A stretch of DNA of 64,000 bases from Candidatus Thiodiazotropha sp. CDECU1. GTDB lineage: Bacteria; Pseudomonadota; Gammaproteobacteria; Chromatiales; Chromatiaceae. Position 1 is the stretch's first letter. Every line of letters begins with the position of its first letter. Both the position numbers and the translations under genes were made by a program. Below the pieces are notes generated by a model. That model did no database searches. It was given only the letters and a program-made list of their open reading frames with translations, and had not been told where the DNA came from. Of this stretch, positions 39,781 through 48,724 are shown in pieces. Where the stretch lies: the NCBI RefSeq assembly GCF_963455295.1, contig NZ_OY734020.1, positions 248,001 to 312,000 on the forward strand, given 5' to 3'.

Positions 39781-40737
39781 ATGAATAAAAGACTCACGTT
39801 ATTGATGCTGGGTGCATTTATGCTCACCGGGCTCAATGAAGCAAATGCCTGGGGTTATATGGAAACGGATATTGTTCAAGGTTGCACTGGTCTAGGCTAT
39901 GATCTGTTGTCTGAATATCAGGCCGACAGTTGTATTGCGTGCCACAATGATGATAGTGCGAAGAGTGCCTATAACAGTGGCAACTATGAATTCTTTTGCC
40001 CCGCTCCTGTAGTGGCGCCTAGTTGCACCGATGCGGATCAAGATGGCTACTATGTGGAAGGTGATAGCTGCGGAACCCTTGCTGATTTCAACGATAATAG
40101 CGGTGAAGCTTATCCTGGCGCCCCAGAAGATTGTACGGATGAAATCGACAACGATGGGGATGGTTTGGCTGATGCGGCTGATCCGGATGCTGTTGGTTGT
40201 CCTGTCGCCTGTACAGATATGGATATCGATGGTTTCGCTATAGAAGGTGGTGCCTGTGGTGCCATTGACTGTAATGACAATGATAGCTCCATCAATCCGG
40301 GCGCGGCTGAAATCTGTAGTGATGGGGTGGACAACAACTGTAACGGCCTTGTGGATACTGCTGATAGCAATGCTGTGGATTGTCCGCTTGAGTGTACCGA
40401 CAGTGATGGTGATGGGTACAGTACAGAGGGAGGAAGCTGCGGTGCCATGGATTGTGACGATACCAATGCGGAGATCAATCCTGCTGCGTTGGAGATCTGT
40501 GATGATGGTGTCGATAACAACTGTAACGGATCTATCGATAGTAGCGATGCTGTTTGTCAAGATAACAGTGATGATGATGAGCAGAGTGAAGAGCCCTGGT
40601 GGCGTACAAAAGGTAAGCGCCATCACTGGCACAAAAAGGATTGCGACGAACATGACCGCAAGCGTAGTAGAGAATCAGATGATGATGACGAGTCGGATGA
40701 GGAAGACGATCGTAAATCACGCAAGTCTCGTGACTAA
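39781..40737 (+). CDS. Secreted MopE-like repeat protein with a haem c motif
   Basis: The start at ATG 39781 opens a signal peptide ending near EANA and follows a GGAG ribosome site; 318 residues. A CIACH motif (Cys51, Cys54, His55) matches a covalent haem c site. Three or four copies of a Cys/Asp-rich repeat follow, with units such as CxDxDxDGY, CGxxDCND and NPGAxEICxDGxDNNCNG. These match the putative metal-binding motif family named after the copper-binding MopE (PF11617). The C-terminus is an extreme run of Asp/Glu, Lys/Arg and His. The protein is probably periplasmic or surface exposed and binds copper or calcium. A clear terminator follows. Confidence 0.8.
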   Translation: MNKRLTLLMLGAFMLTGLNEANAWGYMETDIVQGCTGLGYDLLSEYQADSCIACHNDDSAKSAYNSGNYEFFCPAPVVAPSCTDADQDGYYVEGDSCGTLADFNDNSGEAYPGAPEDCTDEIDNDGDGLADAADPDAVGCPVACTDMDIDGFAIEGGACGAIDCNDNDSSINPGAAEICSDGVDNNCNGLVDTADSNAVDCPLECTDSDGDGYSTEGGSCGAMDCDDTNAEINPAALEICDDGVDNNCNGSIDSSDAVCQDNSDDDEQSEEPWWRTKGKRHHWHKKDCDEHDRKRSRESDDDDESDEEDDRKSRKSRD

Positions 40738-40787
40738 GAAGATTTGGCTTGGTTTACCCGGCCAGCAAGCGTGTTGGCTTTGACTAA

Positions 40788-40810
40788 AGGGGGCTTCGGC
40801 CCCCTTTTTT
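40788..40810 (+). terminator. Intrinsic terminator after MopE-like gene
   Basis: GGGGGC-TTCG-GCCCCC followed by TTTTTT, about 50 bp after the stop codon; a textbook rho-independent terminator with a UUCG-type tetraloop. Confidence 0.95.
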
Positions 40811-40876
40811 ATGTAGTGCTACTGTCATACGGAGATGCACTGGAGTGCCGTCCAGCAAACAAGCTGCATTATTTTG

Positions 40877-42769
40877 CTAATATGTGTTGCCGGGTTGAAC
40901 CATAACAGGCAATCGAATGGTGAAGGTGCTGCCTTCGCCTGGTGAGGAGTCTACGAGTAGCTCGCCGTCGTGTTTGTCCGTAATGATATGATAGGCGATG
41001 GCTAAACCTTGACCAGAGCCACGCCCCACATCTTTGGTGGTAAAAAATGGCTCGAATACTCTTTGCTGTACCTCCGGTGTCATGCCGCATCCACTATCCT
41101 GCACAACGATCTCTGCCCAGGTTTCAGATCCAATGGTCTGAATACGAATGCGCCCCAGGGCATCACTATCCTGATTTTCAGCCTCAATGGCATCGGCCGC
41201 ATTGAGAATCAGATGCAATACCACCTGCCCTAGCTCATCTCTTAGGCCGGCTACAACCAATGGCTTGGGCGACGGTTCGACGACCAACTCCGCTACAGAT
41301 TTCCAGGAGTTGCGAGAGATCTCTATCGTGTCCTCGATCAGCTTGGATATATCCACCGGTTCCGGCACATCCCTGCTCGGCTTGGCGAAATCCTTCATGG
41401 CGACAACGATATTGGTGATTCGATCCACACCCTCCGCAGACTCGTTCAGGGCTCGGGGGAGCTCCTCTTTCAGATAGTCGTAGTCTAGCTCCTCCAGGAC
41501 GGTTTCAAGGTTGTCTAACGACTCCGAACGGGTCTTCCCGTCCTTCAGCTTTGTTACAGTCTCCAGACACGCCCGCATACCACTGAGCACCTCATCAAGG
41601 GACTCCTGAATAAAGCTGATGTTGTTTCTCACGTACTGGCTTGGGGTGTTGATCTCATGCGCGATACCTGAGGCGAGCTGGCCGATAGAGGCCATTTTCT
41701 CCTGATGCAAAATACTCGCATGGGCCTGTTTCAGCTCCCGGTAGGCCTCCTCCAGTTTCTCATGTGATACCTGCAGTTCTCGGGTTCGCGCCTCCACCTT
41801 TGCCTCGAGTTCCTGATTGAGCCTGTATAGCGCCTCCTCTGCCTGCTTTTTTTCGGTGATGTCGGATATCATGCCAAATCCACCGATCGGGTTTCCATCC
41901 TCATCGTGGATTCCGGTCGCCGATACCGACACCCACACAGTATCGCCGTTCTTGCGTCGATAGCGGCGTTCATAGGGTGTAGGGGCATTAGAAAATCCGG
42001 CTTTGAGTTTCTGCAAAAATCCCGGAATGTCCTCCTCGAACATGAAGTCGGTTACCGGTCGTCCTTCCATCTCGTCGGCTGAGTAGCCCAGAATCTCGGT
42101 CATTCGGGCATTTGCATAGGTGGTCTTACCACTGGCGTCAATACTCCAGATACCCTCACTGGCCAGGGTTACGATCCTGCTGTAGGTCTCTTCTCGCTTT
42201 TTCAACTCGGTAAATGTGAGCAGGAGCGAGAGCCCATCCCCCAGACGCCGTCCGATGTACTGAAACAGGCGTACCTCGGACGGACTCCAGGTTCGGTTCC
42301 GGGAGCACTGATGAATGCCGAACTGCCAGGGTTTGTCCACTTTGGGATAGATTGCCATCGACATGAATGATTTGATGTTGAACTCATCCAGAGATTCAGC
42401 CGCAATCGGGTGTTCATTCCCCTCTCCGAAGGTTACAGGCTCTTGATTTTCCAGGAGGATTCTCAAGCTGGCGGCAACATCCTGTAGCATTGGGATCTGT
42501 GCTCGGGACGCGTTTGCGCCTGGAAATTCCGGCCGGGTACGTTCCATCGGTACATGCCAGAACTCTGCCTCAGGATCGCAAGGATAGACCAGAAAGGCCC
42601 TGTCACATTCGAATATGCCAAGTACGGTGTCGAGCACATTGACCATCATTTGATCCAGGTCACTGGTGCTATGGATGGCCCTGTTGATCCGGTCCATGCT
42701 CTCAAAAAAATGTGGGGTTAAGTTGGAATTGTCCAGGGCGGACTCTATTTTTCGATTTTGCGCAGACAT
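40877..42769 (-). CDS. GAF-PAS sensor histidine kinase
   Basis: 630 residues. A GAF domain lies at about 30-185, PAS at about 200-320, then a coiled coil at about 325-370. The dimerisation helix carries the H-box GIAHEINTPSQYVRNN (His about 383). HATPase_c follows, with an N-box (LILNAADAIE), QDSGCGM and FFTTKDVGRGSGQGLA. There are no transmembrane helices, so it senses inside the cell. The H-box with NTPSQY belongs to the HisKA group often found in orphan kinases. No response regulator is adjacent. AGGTG precedes the start. It points toward the MopE-like gene across that gene's terminator. Confidence 0.9.
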   Translation of the reverse strand: MSAQNRKIESALDNSNLTPHFFESMDRINRAIHSTSDLDQMMVNVLDTVLGIFECDRAFLVYPCDPEAEFWHVPMERTRPEFPGANASRAQIPMLQDVAASLRILLENQEPVTFGEGNEHPIAAESLDEFNIKSFMSMAIYPKVDKPWQFGIHQCSRNRTWSPSEVRLFQYIGRRLGDGLSLLLTFTELKKREETYSRIVTLASEGIWSIDASGKTTYANARMTEILGYSADEMEGRPVTDFMFEEDIPGFLQKLKAGFSNAPTPYERRYRRKNGDTVWVSVSATGIHDEDGNPIGGFGMISDITEKKQAEEALYRLNQELEAKVEARTRELQVSHEKLEEAYRELKQAHASILHQEKMASIGQLASGIAHEINTPSQYVRNNISFIQESLDEVLSGMRACLETVTKLKDGKTRSESLDNLETVLEELDYDYLKEELPRALNESAEGVDRITNIVVAMKDFAKPSRDVPEPVDISKLIEDTIEISRNSWKSVAELVVEPSPKPLVVAGLRDELGQVVLHLILNAADAIEAENQDSDALGRIRIQTIGSETWAEIVVQDSGCGMTPEVQQRVFEPFFTTKDVGRGSGQGLAIAYHIITDKHDGELLVDSSPGEGSTFTIRLPVMVQPGNTY

Positions 42770-43122
42770 TAGGTTTCACCTGGACGATCGTACGCAGTGC
42801 CAATACTTGACTGGAATGCTAAGTGGATCCTTCCTCAGAGGTTACACTGCATTAGTGGACAGATATTCAATTATAGATGTTAAAGAGAGAAATCCTTGCC
42901 AAATTATGTGAATCGATTTCCTGACTATCCAGAAATAATTTTAGCTATTGATCAATGCCTGGCGCAGCTGACACAAGCCAAAAAAATGCAGTCTTGGTAC
43001 TGGTTTTAAATCCGAGCATCGCAGGTGGTTTTCATGGGGTCTGGGTCAAAAAGATAGGTGGCGATACTTGGCAGAAGATTGGAAGTTTTTGAAATTCTTA
43101 AAAAATATCTTAAGTTCACGAA
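42770..43122. other. Intergenic region, kinase to bacteriohemerythrin
   Basis: No gene was recognised. The part next to 42770 must hold the kinase promoter and leader. The remainder is AT-rich and leads into the sigma-70-like promoter at 43123-43152. Confidence 0.35.
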
Positions 43123-43152
43123 TTGATAGCAACGGTTTAATCTGGTTATAAT
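43123..43152 (+). promoter_or_regulatory. Sigma-70-type promoter for bacteriohemerythrin
   Basis: TTGATA (43123-43128) and a perfect TATAAT (43147-43152) are separated by 18 bp, about 78 bp before the ATG at 43230. This is the clearest housekeeping promoter in the window, and it drives a gene that is now frameshifted. Confidence 0.7.
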
Positions 43153-43229
43153 CCATCATGGTCAGGGTTGTTTTTCATTGCATCCTGATCGGCTCTCAGC
43201 AATTTTTTAGAGTATGTTCAGAGGAAAAA

Positions 43230-43690
43230 ATGGCTCACCTGACATGGAAAAAGGACCTCGATACCGGCATTGAGGTCATTGACGGGCAGCATAACAAATT
43301 GTCAATTACATCAACCAACTCGATGACGCGAGGGTGACAAAAAACCGTGTAGTCATTGCTAAGGTCATCGACGACACTGTTGATTATACGGTTTCCCACT
43401 TCGGCTTTGAGGAGACACTGATCGAGTATGCCGGTTATGAATTCACACGGCCTCACAAGCGGGTACATGAGCTTTTCATAAAACGGGTGAGTGAATACAA
43501 GCAGCGATTTGACGATGGTGAAGACATTGCCGATGAACTCCATGGCCTGCTGTCAAGATGGCTTTTTTGCCATATCCAGAATGATGACGCTGCGTATGTG
43601 GCCAGCGTGAAAACCTCGCTGGCCAAACTCGAAAAAAACAATAAGAAACAAGGCTTCTTCTCACGTTCACTAAAGAAATTCTTCGGCTGA
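43230..43690 (+). pseudogene. Bacteriohemerythrin with a one-base deletion
   Basis: From ATG 43230 (ribosome site GAGGAA, five bases away) the frame reads MAHLTWKKDLDTGIEVIDGQHNKL, the exact start of the family. It then runs into a stop at 43335-43337. One base missing near 43300-43303 (TTGTC where TTGGTC or similar is expected) shifts the frame. The +1 frame continues in register as NYINQLDD to the C-terminus. Across both frames the iron ligands are present: His in GQHN, the HFGFEE His/Glu pair, the HKRVHE pair, and FCHIQNDD with its His and Asp. The full product would be about 153 residues, an oxygen-binding diiron protein. It is either a recent pseudogene or an assembly error. Confidence 0.85.
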
Positions 43691-43968
43691 TACTCTTCTC
43701 CCGGTTCACTTCGCGCAACTGCTCAATCAACCGATCCAGAGTTGTTCTGCGCATGCTCGATTTACACCTTTAAACTGCTACTCGTAAAGTTGTGAAATGA
43801 AATATTGAATCATGACCTGTGCAATATTCACATCACAAACGGATTCGCCCTTTGTAAATTTACCCTGCCGATAGCGATTCGAAAAATCAATTGGCTATGT
43901 GAAAGGAAAGACAGAAAACAGATTCTATCTGTGGATGTCGTTGATCACATTAGCAAAGGAGAATGGAA

Positions 43969-44556
43969 ATGAATTTTAAGACAAAATTGCGCTTAACCGT
44001 AACGACCCTGGCATTGACTGCCACCACATCACTGTTTGCCCAGCCACCTCACGACCCCGATCTCATCAGTGACGGCAACCGCTGGACCATAACCGCCTAT
44101 GATGACAGCAGTCCCGTCCACACTCAGTGGGCGACCCAGGGAATATGCTTCTACCCTGATGCTTTTGTCGGGACACACCAGCGCTATGTATGGGTTTCGG
44201 ACACCTATCCAGACTGGAATGGACGTGCCAGCCAGGAAGGTGATCAGATATTTATGCATGGTGATTTCCAGTGGCCATATGGCGCCAACAAGGATGGTGG
44301 TCACGATGGTATGGAGTGGGAGATCGTCACCGAGAGCCGTGCCAATGGAGGTGCTGGGCACTGGAAGGAGTGGATTGAAGACGGAGGCTTCGGCATCACC
44401 ATCGGTTTTGCCAATGCGACACTGAAACGGGTGGGTAAATGCAAGTATGCAACGGCCGAGGAAGCCATCAAGGCCGGTCATGAGCTGGAACTGCCCAAGG
44501 ACGAGCAGGGTAATTACCTCTACAGTCCGTTCGGTGTATCCGACGTGCTCAAGTAA
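43969..44556 (+). CDS. Secreted protein of unknown function
   Basis: ATG 43969 is preferred over 43963 because AAAGGAG is then six bases away; 195 residues. The signal peptide ends near TTSLFA, before QPPHDPD. The mature part is rich in Trp, Gly and Asp (HGDFQWPYG, GGHDGMEWE, HWKEWIEDGGF), with only two cysteines (GICF, GKCKY) that could form a disulfide. It is followed by a good terminator, so it is transcribed alone. I do not recognise the family. A periplasmic beta-rich protein is likely. Confidence 0.75.
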   Translation: MNFKTKLRLTVTTLALTATTSLFAQPPHDPDLISDGNRWTITAYDDSSPVHTQWATQGICFYPDAFVGTHQRYVWVSDTYPDWNGRASQEGDQIFMHGDFQWPYGANKDGGHDGMEWEIVTESRANGGAGHWKEWIEDGGFGITIGFANATLKRVGKCKYATAEEAIKAGHELELPKDEQGNYLYSPFGVSDVLK

Positions 44557-44591
44557 TCTACGTCGACCTATTGCATGATTATGCTATCGGT

Positions 44592-44622
44592 AAGCCGCCT
44601 TGTGAAAAACAAGGCGGCTTTT
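44592..44622 (+). terminator. Intrinsic terminator after the secreted protein gene
   Basis: AAGCCGCCTTG and CAAGGCGGCTT pair perfectly over 11 bp around TGAAAAA, and the stem is followed by a short T-run (TTTTG). Confidence 0.85.
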
Positions 44623-44735
44623 GTGTATCTATAGGCATATTTTTTTGATCCTTGCTGGATTGATATCTGTCATTGGCAATGATAGAGACGAACAGGGTAA
44701 AATGCGCTTCACGATTGATAGAACCGATTACAATC

Positions 44736-45650
44736 ATGAATCTGCGTGACTTGAAATATCTTATTGCCGTTGCCGAGACCGAACATTTCGGCCATGCGGC
44801 CGCCCAGTGCTATATCAGCCAACCTACCCTCAGCGGACAAATCAAGAAGCTTGAGCAGGAGCTTGGTGTCACCATTTTCGAACGAACCAATCGCTCGGTC
44901 TCAACCACCCCGATCGGTCTGGAGATCGTCAAGCACGCCAAGCTGATCCTGGAGCAGGCCGACGTGATCAAGCAGCTGGCCCGGGCACAACGAGATCCTT
45001 TGGCGGGTGCGCTCCGGGTAGGTGCCATCCCGACTGTCAGTCCCTATCTGATACCGTTGATCCTGATGCCCCTCAAGGAGCAGTATCCGCAGATGCGCCT
45101 GATACTCTCCGAAGAGATCACCGATATGCTGACCCAGCGGCTGTTGGATCATCAGATCGATGTGGCTATCCTGGCCACAACCGTAAAGGAGCCAGAGCTG
45201 GAGGTTATGCCTCTGTTCGAGGAACCCTTCTGGTTGGCTCACCCCAGAAATCATGAGCTCTACAACAAGGACGAGATCAACCGCCGTGATCTGAGCCGTA
45301 TCAATCTATTGTTGTTGGCAGATGGACATTGCCTCACCAATCAGGTGATGGATGTGTGCCGGATCAAGGAAGGTGCTATCGATAATGAGATGGCGGATCT
45401 GCGGGCCGCCAGTCTGGAGACCCTGCTGCAATTGGTCGGTGCTGGATTTGGCTGTACTCTGGTGCCCGCCTTGGCGGTACAGGGGAGTTGGACAACCGAT
45501 TCTGGGATTATTGCTCGAAAACTGCAGCTCAAGGATGCCTATCGGCGGGTGCAGTTTGTTTTCAGGAAAACCTTCCCGCGTAAAAAGGCGATCGAGGCCC
45601 TGGCAAACGTTATCCGTTCTCAATTGCCGAATACAGTCAGAAAACTCTGA
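44736..45650 (+). CDS. oxyR: OxyR, LysR-type peroxide sensor
   Basis: ATG 44736 gives MNLRDLKYLIAVAETEHFGH and 304 residues, one less than E. coli OxyR. The winged helix occupies about 1-60 (AAAQCYISQPTLSGQIKKLE), followed by the LysR substrate domain. The redox cysteines fall exactly at Cys199 (ADGHCLTNQ) and Cys208 (MDVCR), so peroxide-driven disulfide switching should be retained. Likely targets include katG at 33 kb. The following gene starts 42 bp downstream on the same strand and may be co-transcribed. Confidence 0.95.
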   Translation: MNLRDLKYLIAVAETEHFGHAAAQCYISQPTLSGQIKKLEQELGVTIFERTNRSVSTTPIGLEIVKHAKLILEQADVIKQLARAQRDPLAGALRVGAIPTVSPYLIPLILMPLKEQYPQMRLILSEEITDMLTQRLLDHQIDVAILATTVKEPELEVMPLFEEPFWLAHPRNHELYNKDEINRRDLSRINLLLLADGHCLTNQVMDVCRIKEGAIDNEMADLRAASLETLLQLVGAGFGCTLVPALAVQGSWTTDSGIIARKLQLKDAYRRVQFVFRKTFPRKKAIEALANVIRSQLPNTVRKL

Positions 45651-45692
45651 AAACCGACAGGGTAGAGCCGCATTACCAGGAGTGCCACCTAT

Positions 45693-46943
45693 ATGACGCG
45701 CGTGAATTCCAGCGATAGCACGAACCAATTTTCCGACCTGTTGCAAGTCAACGGTGATGGGAGCGCAACCCTGCTCCCCGGTGTGCATCCGTTGCCCAAT
45801 CTCTTGTCACTGGAAGCCGATCAGGTTTTGGATGCATTTCGCCAGAGTCAACTGAGAGACTTTACCCGGGTGATCAATGAACTCGAAGCGGATGACAATC
45901 CCCTGCACCAGCTGTTTGAGCAGATGCGGGTCATCGCCGACATGGAACCTGGAAACAGGTTCAGTGAATTGGATCTGTTCAAACCCGGGGCGTTGCAGGC
46001 GTTGTTCCTTGAACTCCATGAGCATGTCATGTTGCACCCGGTCTGGCATCATCCCTGCTTTGTGCGCATCTTCAGGGGTGAGTTCGATGCAGTACAATTG
46101 GCTGGATTCGCAACCAACTATTTCAATCAGGTCAAGAATACCCGCCAGTGTGTCGCCCTGGCTCAGGGACGCTTCTCCGGTTTCATTTCTCTCCCTTATG
46201 GCAGTCTCAATGAACGGGTGTCCGAGCTGGCGCAGATTATCTTGGCCCAGCTGTTGGCCGATGAGTATGGGGTAGGTACCCATAGCATCGATAGTTACCC
46301 GGATCTGTCGGGTCTGCTCAATTCCACCACCCATATCGTGATGTACCGCCAGCTCTTTGATGGACTGGGCATACCTTTTGAAGGGCAGGATGTACCGATG
46401 CTGCACGGGGTGGCGGATAATGTACTAACCCAGCGCCTGTTGGCCGGCCATCCATCGTTTAGCCTGGTGGAGTCCCTGGCCTCCGTAGGCCTGGGCATGG
46501 AGTGGGGGGTGCCGGAATTTTTCAGTCTTTTGCTGGGGGGCATGATTCGCTGGGCCTGGCATGAGAATGTGCCATTGACCCAGCGTCACCTGATCGTATT
46601 CATCGCCCATGTGCAATACGATGTACTGCATGCCATCTCGGTGATGTTGGCAACCAGCCTGTTTGGCCATGAAGAGCAGACATTGCAGCAGATCAAGCAG
46701 GCGACGAATATGCTGATGTCGAGCCGCTATAACATGATGAGCGACATCTATCGCTCGTTGTTCGACGAGCCCTGTAAGGATATCGACGCTATAGGACTTG
46801 ATCCAAGCTACCATATCAGTGATCGGCGCATTCAGGCGGCATTGCTAACGGCGCGACAGGAAGTGGCGGATAGCACCGTGGTGAGGGCGACAGAATACAA
46901 GGCCGATCAAAGCGTTCCGTTTGTTTTCGCAGATACAGTTTAG
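45693..46943 (+). CDS. Haem-oxygenase-like (iron-containing redox) protein
   Basis: 416 residues, AGGAG before the start. The middle (about 115-340) is all-helical, with LLADEYGVG, a repeated WH/WHE pattern (HPVWHHPCF, RWAWHENV) and IVFIAHVQYDVLHA supplying a His-x3-Asp-x2-His set. This resembles the haem-oxygenase-like diiron oxidase/oxygenase superfamily (PF14518-like), in which such Glu/His/Asp residues bind two irons. The substrate is unknown. Its position just after oxyR suggests a role in redox stress, but that is inference. The N-terminal 60 residues look poorly structured. Confidence 0.6.
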   Translation: MTRVNSSDSTNQFSDLLQVNGDGSATLLPGVHPLPNLLSLEADQVLDAFRQSQLRDFTRVINELEADDNPLHQLFEQMRVIADMEPGNRFSELDLFKPGALQALFLELHEHVMLHPVWHHPCFVRIFRGEFDAVQLAGFATNYFNQVKNTRQCVALAQGRFSGFISLPYGSLNERVSELAQIILAQLLADEYGVGTHSIDSYPDLSGLLNSTTHIVMYRQLFDGLGIPFEGQDVPMLHGVADNVLTQRLLAGHPSFSLVESLASVGLGMEWGVPEFFSLLLGGMIRWAWHENVPLTQRHLIVFIAHVQYDVLHAISVMLATSLFGHEEQTLQQIKQATNMLMSSRYNMMSDIYRSLFDEPCKDIDAIGLDPSYHISDRRIQAALLTARQEVADSTVVRATEYKADQSVPFVFADTV

Positions 46944-46967
46944 TGACGTTACCCAGGCCATGATCCG

Positions 46968-46985
46968 GTGCGGCAAGCCGCACCC
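46968..46985. repeat. GC-rich palindrome (REP-like)
   Basis: GGTGCGGC-AA-GCCGCACC is a perfect eight-pair hairpin followed by CTACGG, in the short gap between two same-strand genes. It has the form of dispersed intergenic repeats seen in many Gammaproteobacteria and may attenuate or stabilise the transcript. Confidence 0.55.
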
Positions 46986-47033
46986 TACGGATTGGGGTGA
47001 TCTGCGTAGATACCGCCGATTGGGAGTCGAGCA

Positions 47034-48071
47034 ATGCAACAACAGATGAGTCAGGCGGCTGAGGCATTCCGCAAGCGCCTGATCGCCACTGCCAAGGGCT
47101 CCCGCGGGGCCAAGGATATGTCCCGGGAAGAGGCCTGCGAGGCGTTGACCTTCCTGATGTCCGCCGAGGCGCATCCGGCCCAGGTGGGGGCCTTTCTCAC
47201 CGCCATGCGTTTCAAAGGGGCGCGGGTTGAGGAGATGAAGGGTTTTCTCGATGCCATGGAGGGGAGTGCTGACTTGATTAAGCCAAAGGCGGAAGGGCTG
47301 TTGAATTGCAACGGCCCCTACGATGGACGCAAGAATGCACTCCATCTCAGTCTGGCGGCAGCCATTGTCACCGCCGCGGCAGGGGTGCCGGTGGTGATGC
47401 ACTCCAGCAGCGGACTACCGCCCAAGGATGGGGTCACCACTGCGCGTCTGTTGGAGGCATTGGGTATCCCCGCCTATCTTGAGCCCCAGCGGGTGTCGAG
47501 AAATATCCAAGAGAAGGGTTTCGGTCATCTGCATGCCAGCTGTTATCTGCATGCTGTGGAGAGACTGAAACCGATACGCCAGACGCTCTTCTATCGATCG
47601 TTTCTGCACGCCTGCGAGGTCATGCTAAATCCAGCTGACGCGCCCTATTCATTGATAGGTGCCGCCCATAAAAGCTTCCTGGAGCGCTTTGCCAGCACCG
47701 CAGGTGAGCGGGGACAGCGGCGGGTAATGGTGGTTCAGGGGCTGGATGGCTGTGATGAATTGCCGATGGAAGCGGTGGCCGTGGCCGATTTCAACCATGG
47801 CGAAGTCGCTCAATATATCCTCGATCCTGCCGATTTTGGATTTAAGCATCGCCCTCATCATCCCTGCGAGTCAGTGGATGCGACAGCGCGTAGAGTTGAG
47901 GATGCCCTTATGGGAAAGAGCGACCAACATCTCGATGCCATTCTCTACAATGCGGGAGTCAGGCTCTATCTTGGCAATAAGACGGATGATATTGGTGCAG
48001 GCGTGGCCTTGGCGGTGAAACTGTTCGAGTCGGGGCGGGTAGCTGAGAAACTGCTTGAGTTGCAACACTAA
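47034..48071 (+). CDS. TrpD2/YbiB-like glycosyltransferase-fold protein
   Basis: 345 residues with GGGAG before ATG 47034. The fold is that of the anthranilate phosphoribosyltransferase family: an N-terminal helical domain (SREEACEALTFLMS) and a phosphoribosyl-binding domain with VVMHSSSGLPPKDGVTTARLLEALGI and LNPADAPYSLIGAAHKSF. The usual GTGGD glycine loop is replaced by NCNGPYDGRKN. That puts it closer to TrpD2/YbiB proteins, which bind nucleic acid, than to the biosynthetic TrpD. No other trp genes are near. Its job here is unknown. Confidence 0.75.
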   Translation: MQQQMSQAAEAFRKRLIATAKGSRGAKDMSREEACEALTFLMSAEAHPAQVGAFLTAMRFKGARVEEMKGFLDAMEGSADLIKPKAEGLLNCNGPYDGRKNALHLSLAAAIVTAAAGVPVVMHSSSGLPPKDGVTTARLLEALGIPAYLEPQRVSRNIQEKGFGHLHASCYLHAVERLKPIRQTLFYRSFLHACEVMLNPADAPYSLIGAAHKSFLERFASTAGERGQRRVMVVQGLDGCDELPMEAVAVADFNHGEVAQYILDPADFGFKHRPHHPCESVDATARRVEDALMGKSDQHLDAILYNAGVRLYLGNKTDDIGAGVALAVKLFESGRVAEKLLELQH

Positions 48072-48119
48072 TCAGCGCTGTTTTTCAACCTGTGCAATGA
48101 GACGACGACCAACGCTGAG

Positions 48120-48171
48120 TGGCGCTTTTTCAGGCACAACAGAGTGCATTGGATTAGTGTTAACAGGCCAT
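48120..48171 (+). repeat. Second copy of the inverted-repeat element (one end degraded)
   Basis: GTGGCGCTTTTTCAGGCACAAC... through GTGTTAACAGGCC matches the reverse strand of 11492-11558 at 44 of 51 positions. The terminal CTAG arms seen in that copy are missing or altered here. It lies between the TrpD2-like and glutaredoxin-like genes. Confidence 0.6.
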
Positions 48172-48187
48172 AAAAAAGGAAGCAACG

Positions 48188-48625
48188 ATGAAACCATTTC
48201 AATTGGTTATAGGCTGCCTGCTTGTCGTGCTGGCCAGCGGTTCAGTCAATGCGGAGGCCATCTATAAATGGCGGGATAAGAACGGGAAGATTCATTTTGG
48301 TGATCGGCCACCCGCAACCGAAGAGTCTGAAGCCGTCACTGTCAAACCCAATCTCTATCAGGCACCTGAATATGAATCTACAATCGGCTCAGTTCGACAA
48401 AAGGTGGTCATGTACAGCACTAAAAGGTGTGGTTACTGTAAAAAGGCCCGTCGATATTTCAAACGTAACGCTATCCCCTATGTGGAATATGATGTGGAGA
48501 CGAGTCAAAAAGGCAGGCGTGACTATAAAAAACTGGGGGGTAGGGGGGTGCCGATCATCCTCGTGGGCAAACAACGGCTGAATGGCTTTTCCGAGGCCAG
48601 TTTTCGGGAGGTCTACACAAGATAG
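48188..48625 (+). CDS. DUF4124-glutaredoxin secreted thiol protein
   Basis: 145 residues preceded by AAGGA. A signal peptide ends near GSVNA. A DUF4124 segment follows (AIYKWRDKNGKIHFGDRPP, about 24-42). The C-terminal half is a glutaredoxin fold with CGYCKKARRYF as the CxxC active site (about residue 81), the cis-proline segment GGRGVPIILV and a terminal GFSE. It is exported, so the thiol chemistry would occur in the periplasm, unusual for glutaredoxins that depend on glutathione. It lies just upstream of the adhesin/export cassette, but a 99-bp gap and separate ribosome sites give no proof of linkage. Confidence 0.85.
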   Translation: MKPFQLVIGCLLVVLASGSVNAEAIYKWRDKNGKIHFGDRPPATEESEAVTVKPNLYQAPEYESTIGSVRQKVVMYSTKRCGYCKKARRYFKRNAIPYVEYDVETSQKGRRDYKKLGGRGVPIILVGKQRLNGFSEASFREVYTR

Positions 48626-48724
48626 ATCGATTGATCGACTGTGCGTATCGGAGCACGCTCATCAGACGGCGATAAAGATATCCTAACCACTACCGAAAAC
48701 AGTGAATAGGAATCAAAGGAATTT

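Noticed and set aside
39892-40653. Reverse-strand open frame of 253 codons over the MopE-like gene
   Set aside because: It is the complement of an Asp/Gly-rich repetitive gene, giving an Ile/Thr-rich product; the forward frame has a signal peptide, ribosome site and terminator.
43691-43754. Reverse-strand start of a possible gene (MRRTTLDRLIEQLREVNRE)
   Set aside because: The plausible stretch is only about 20 residues, then becomes the antisense of the bacteriohemerythrin frame; at most a remnant.
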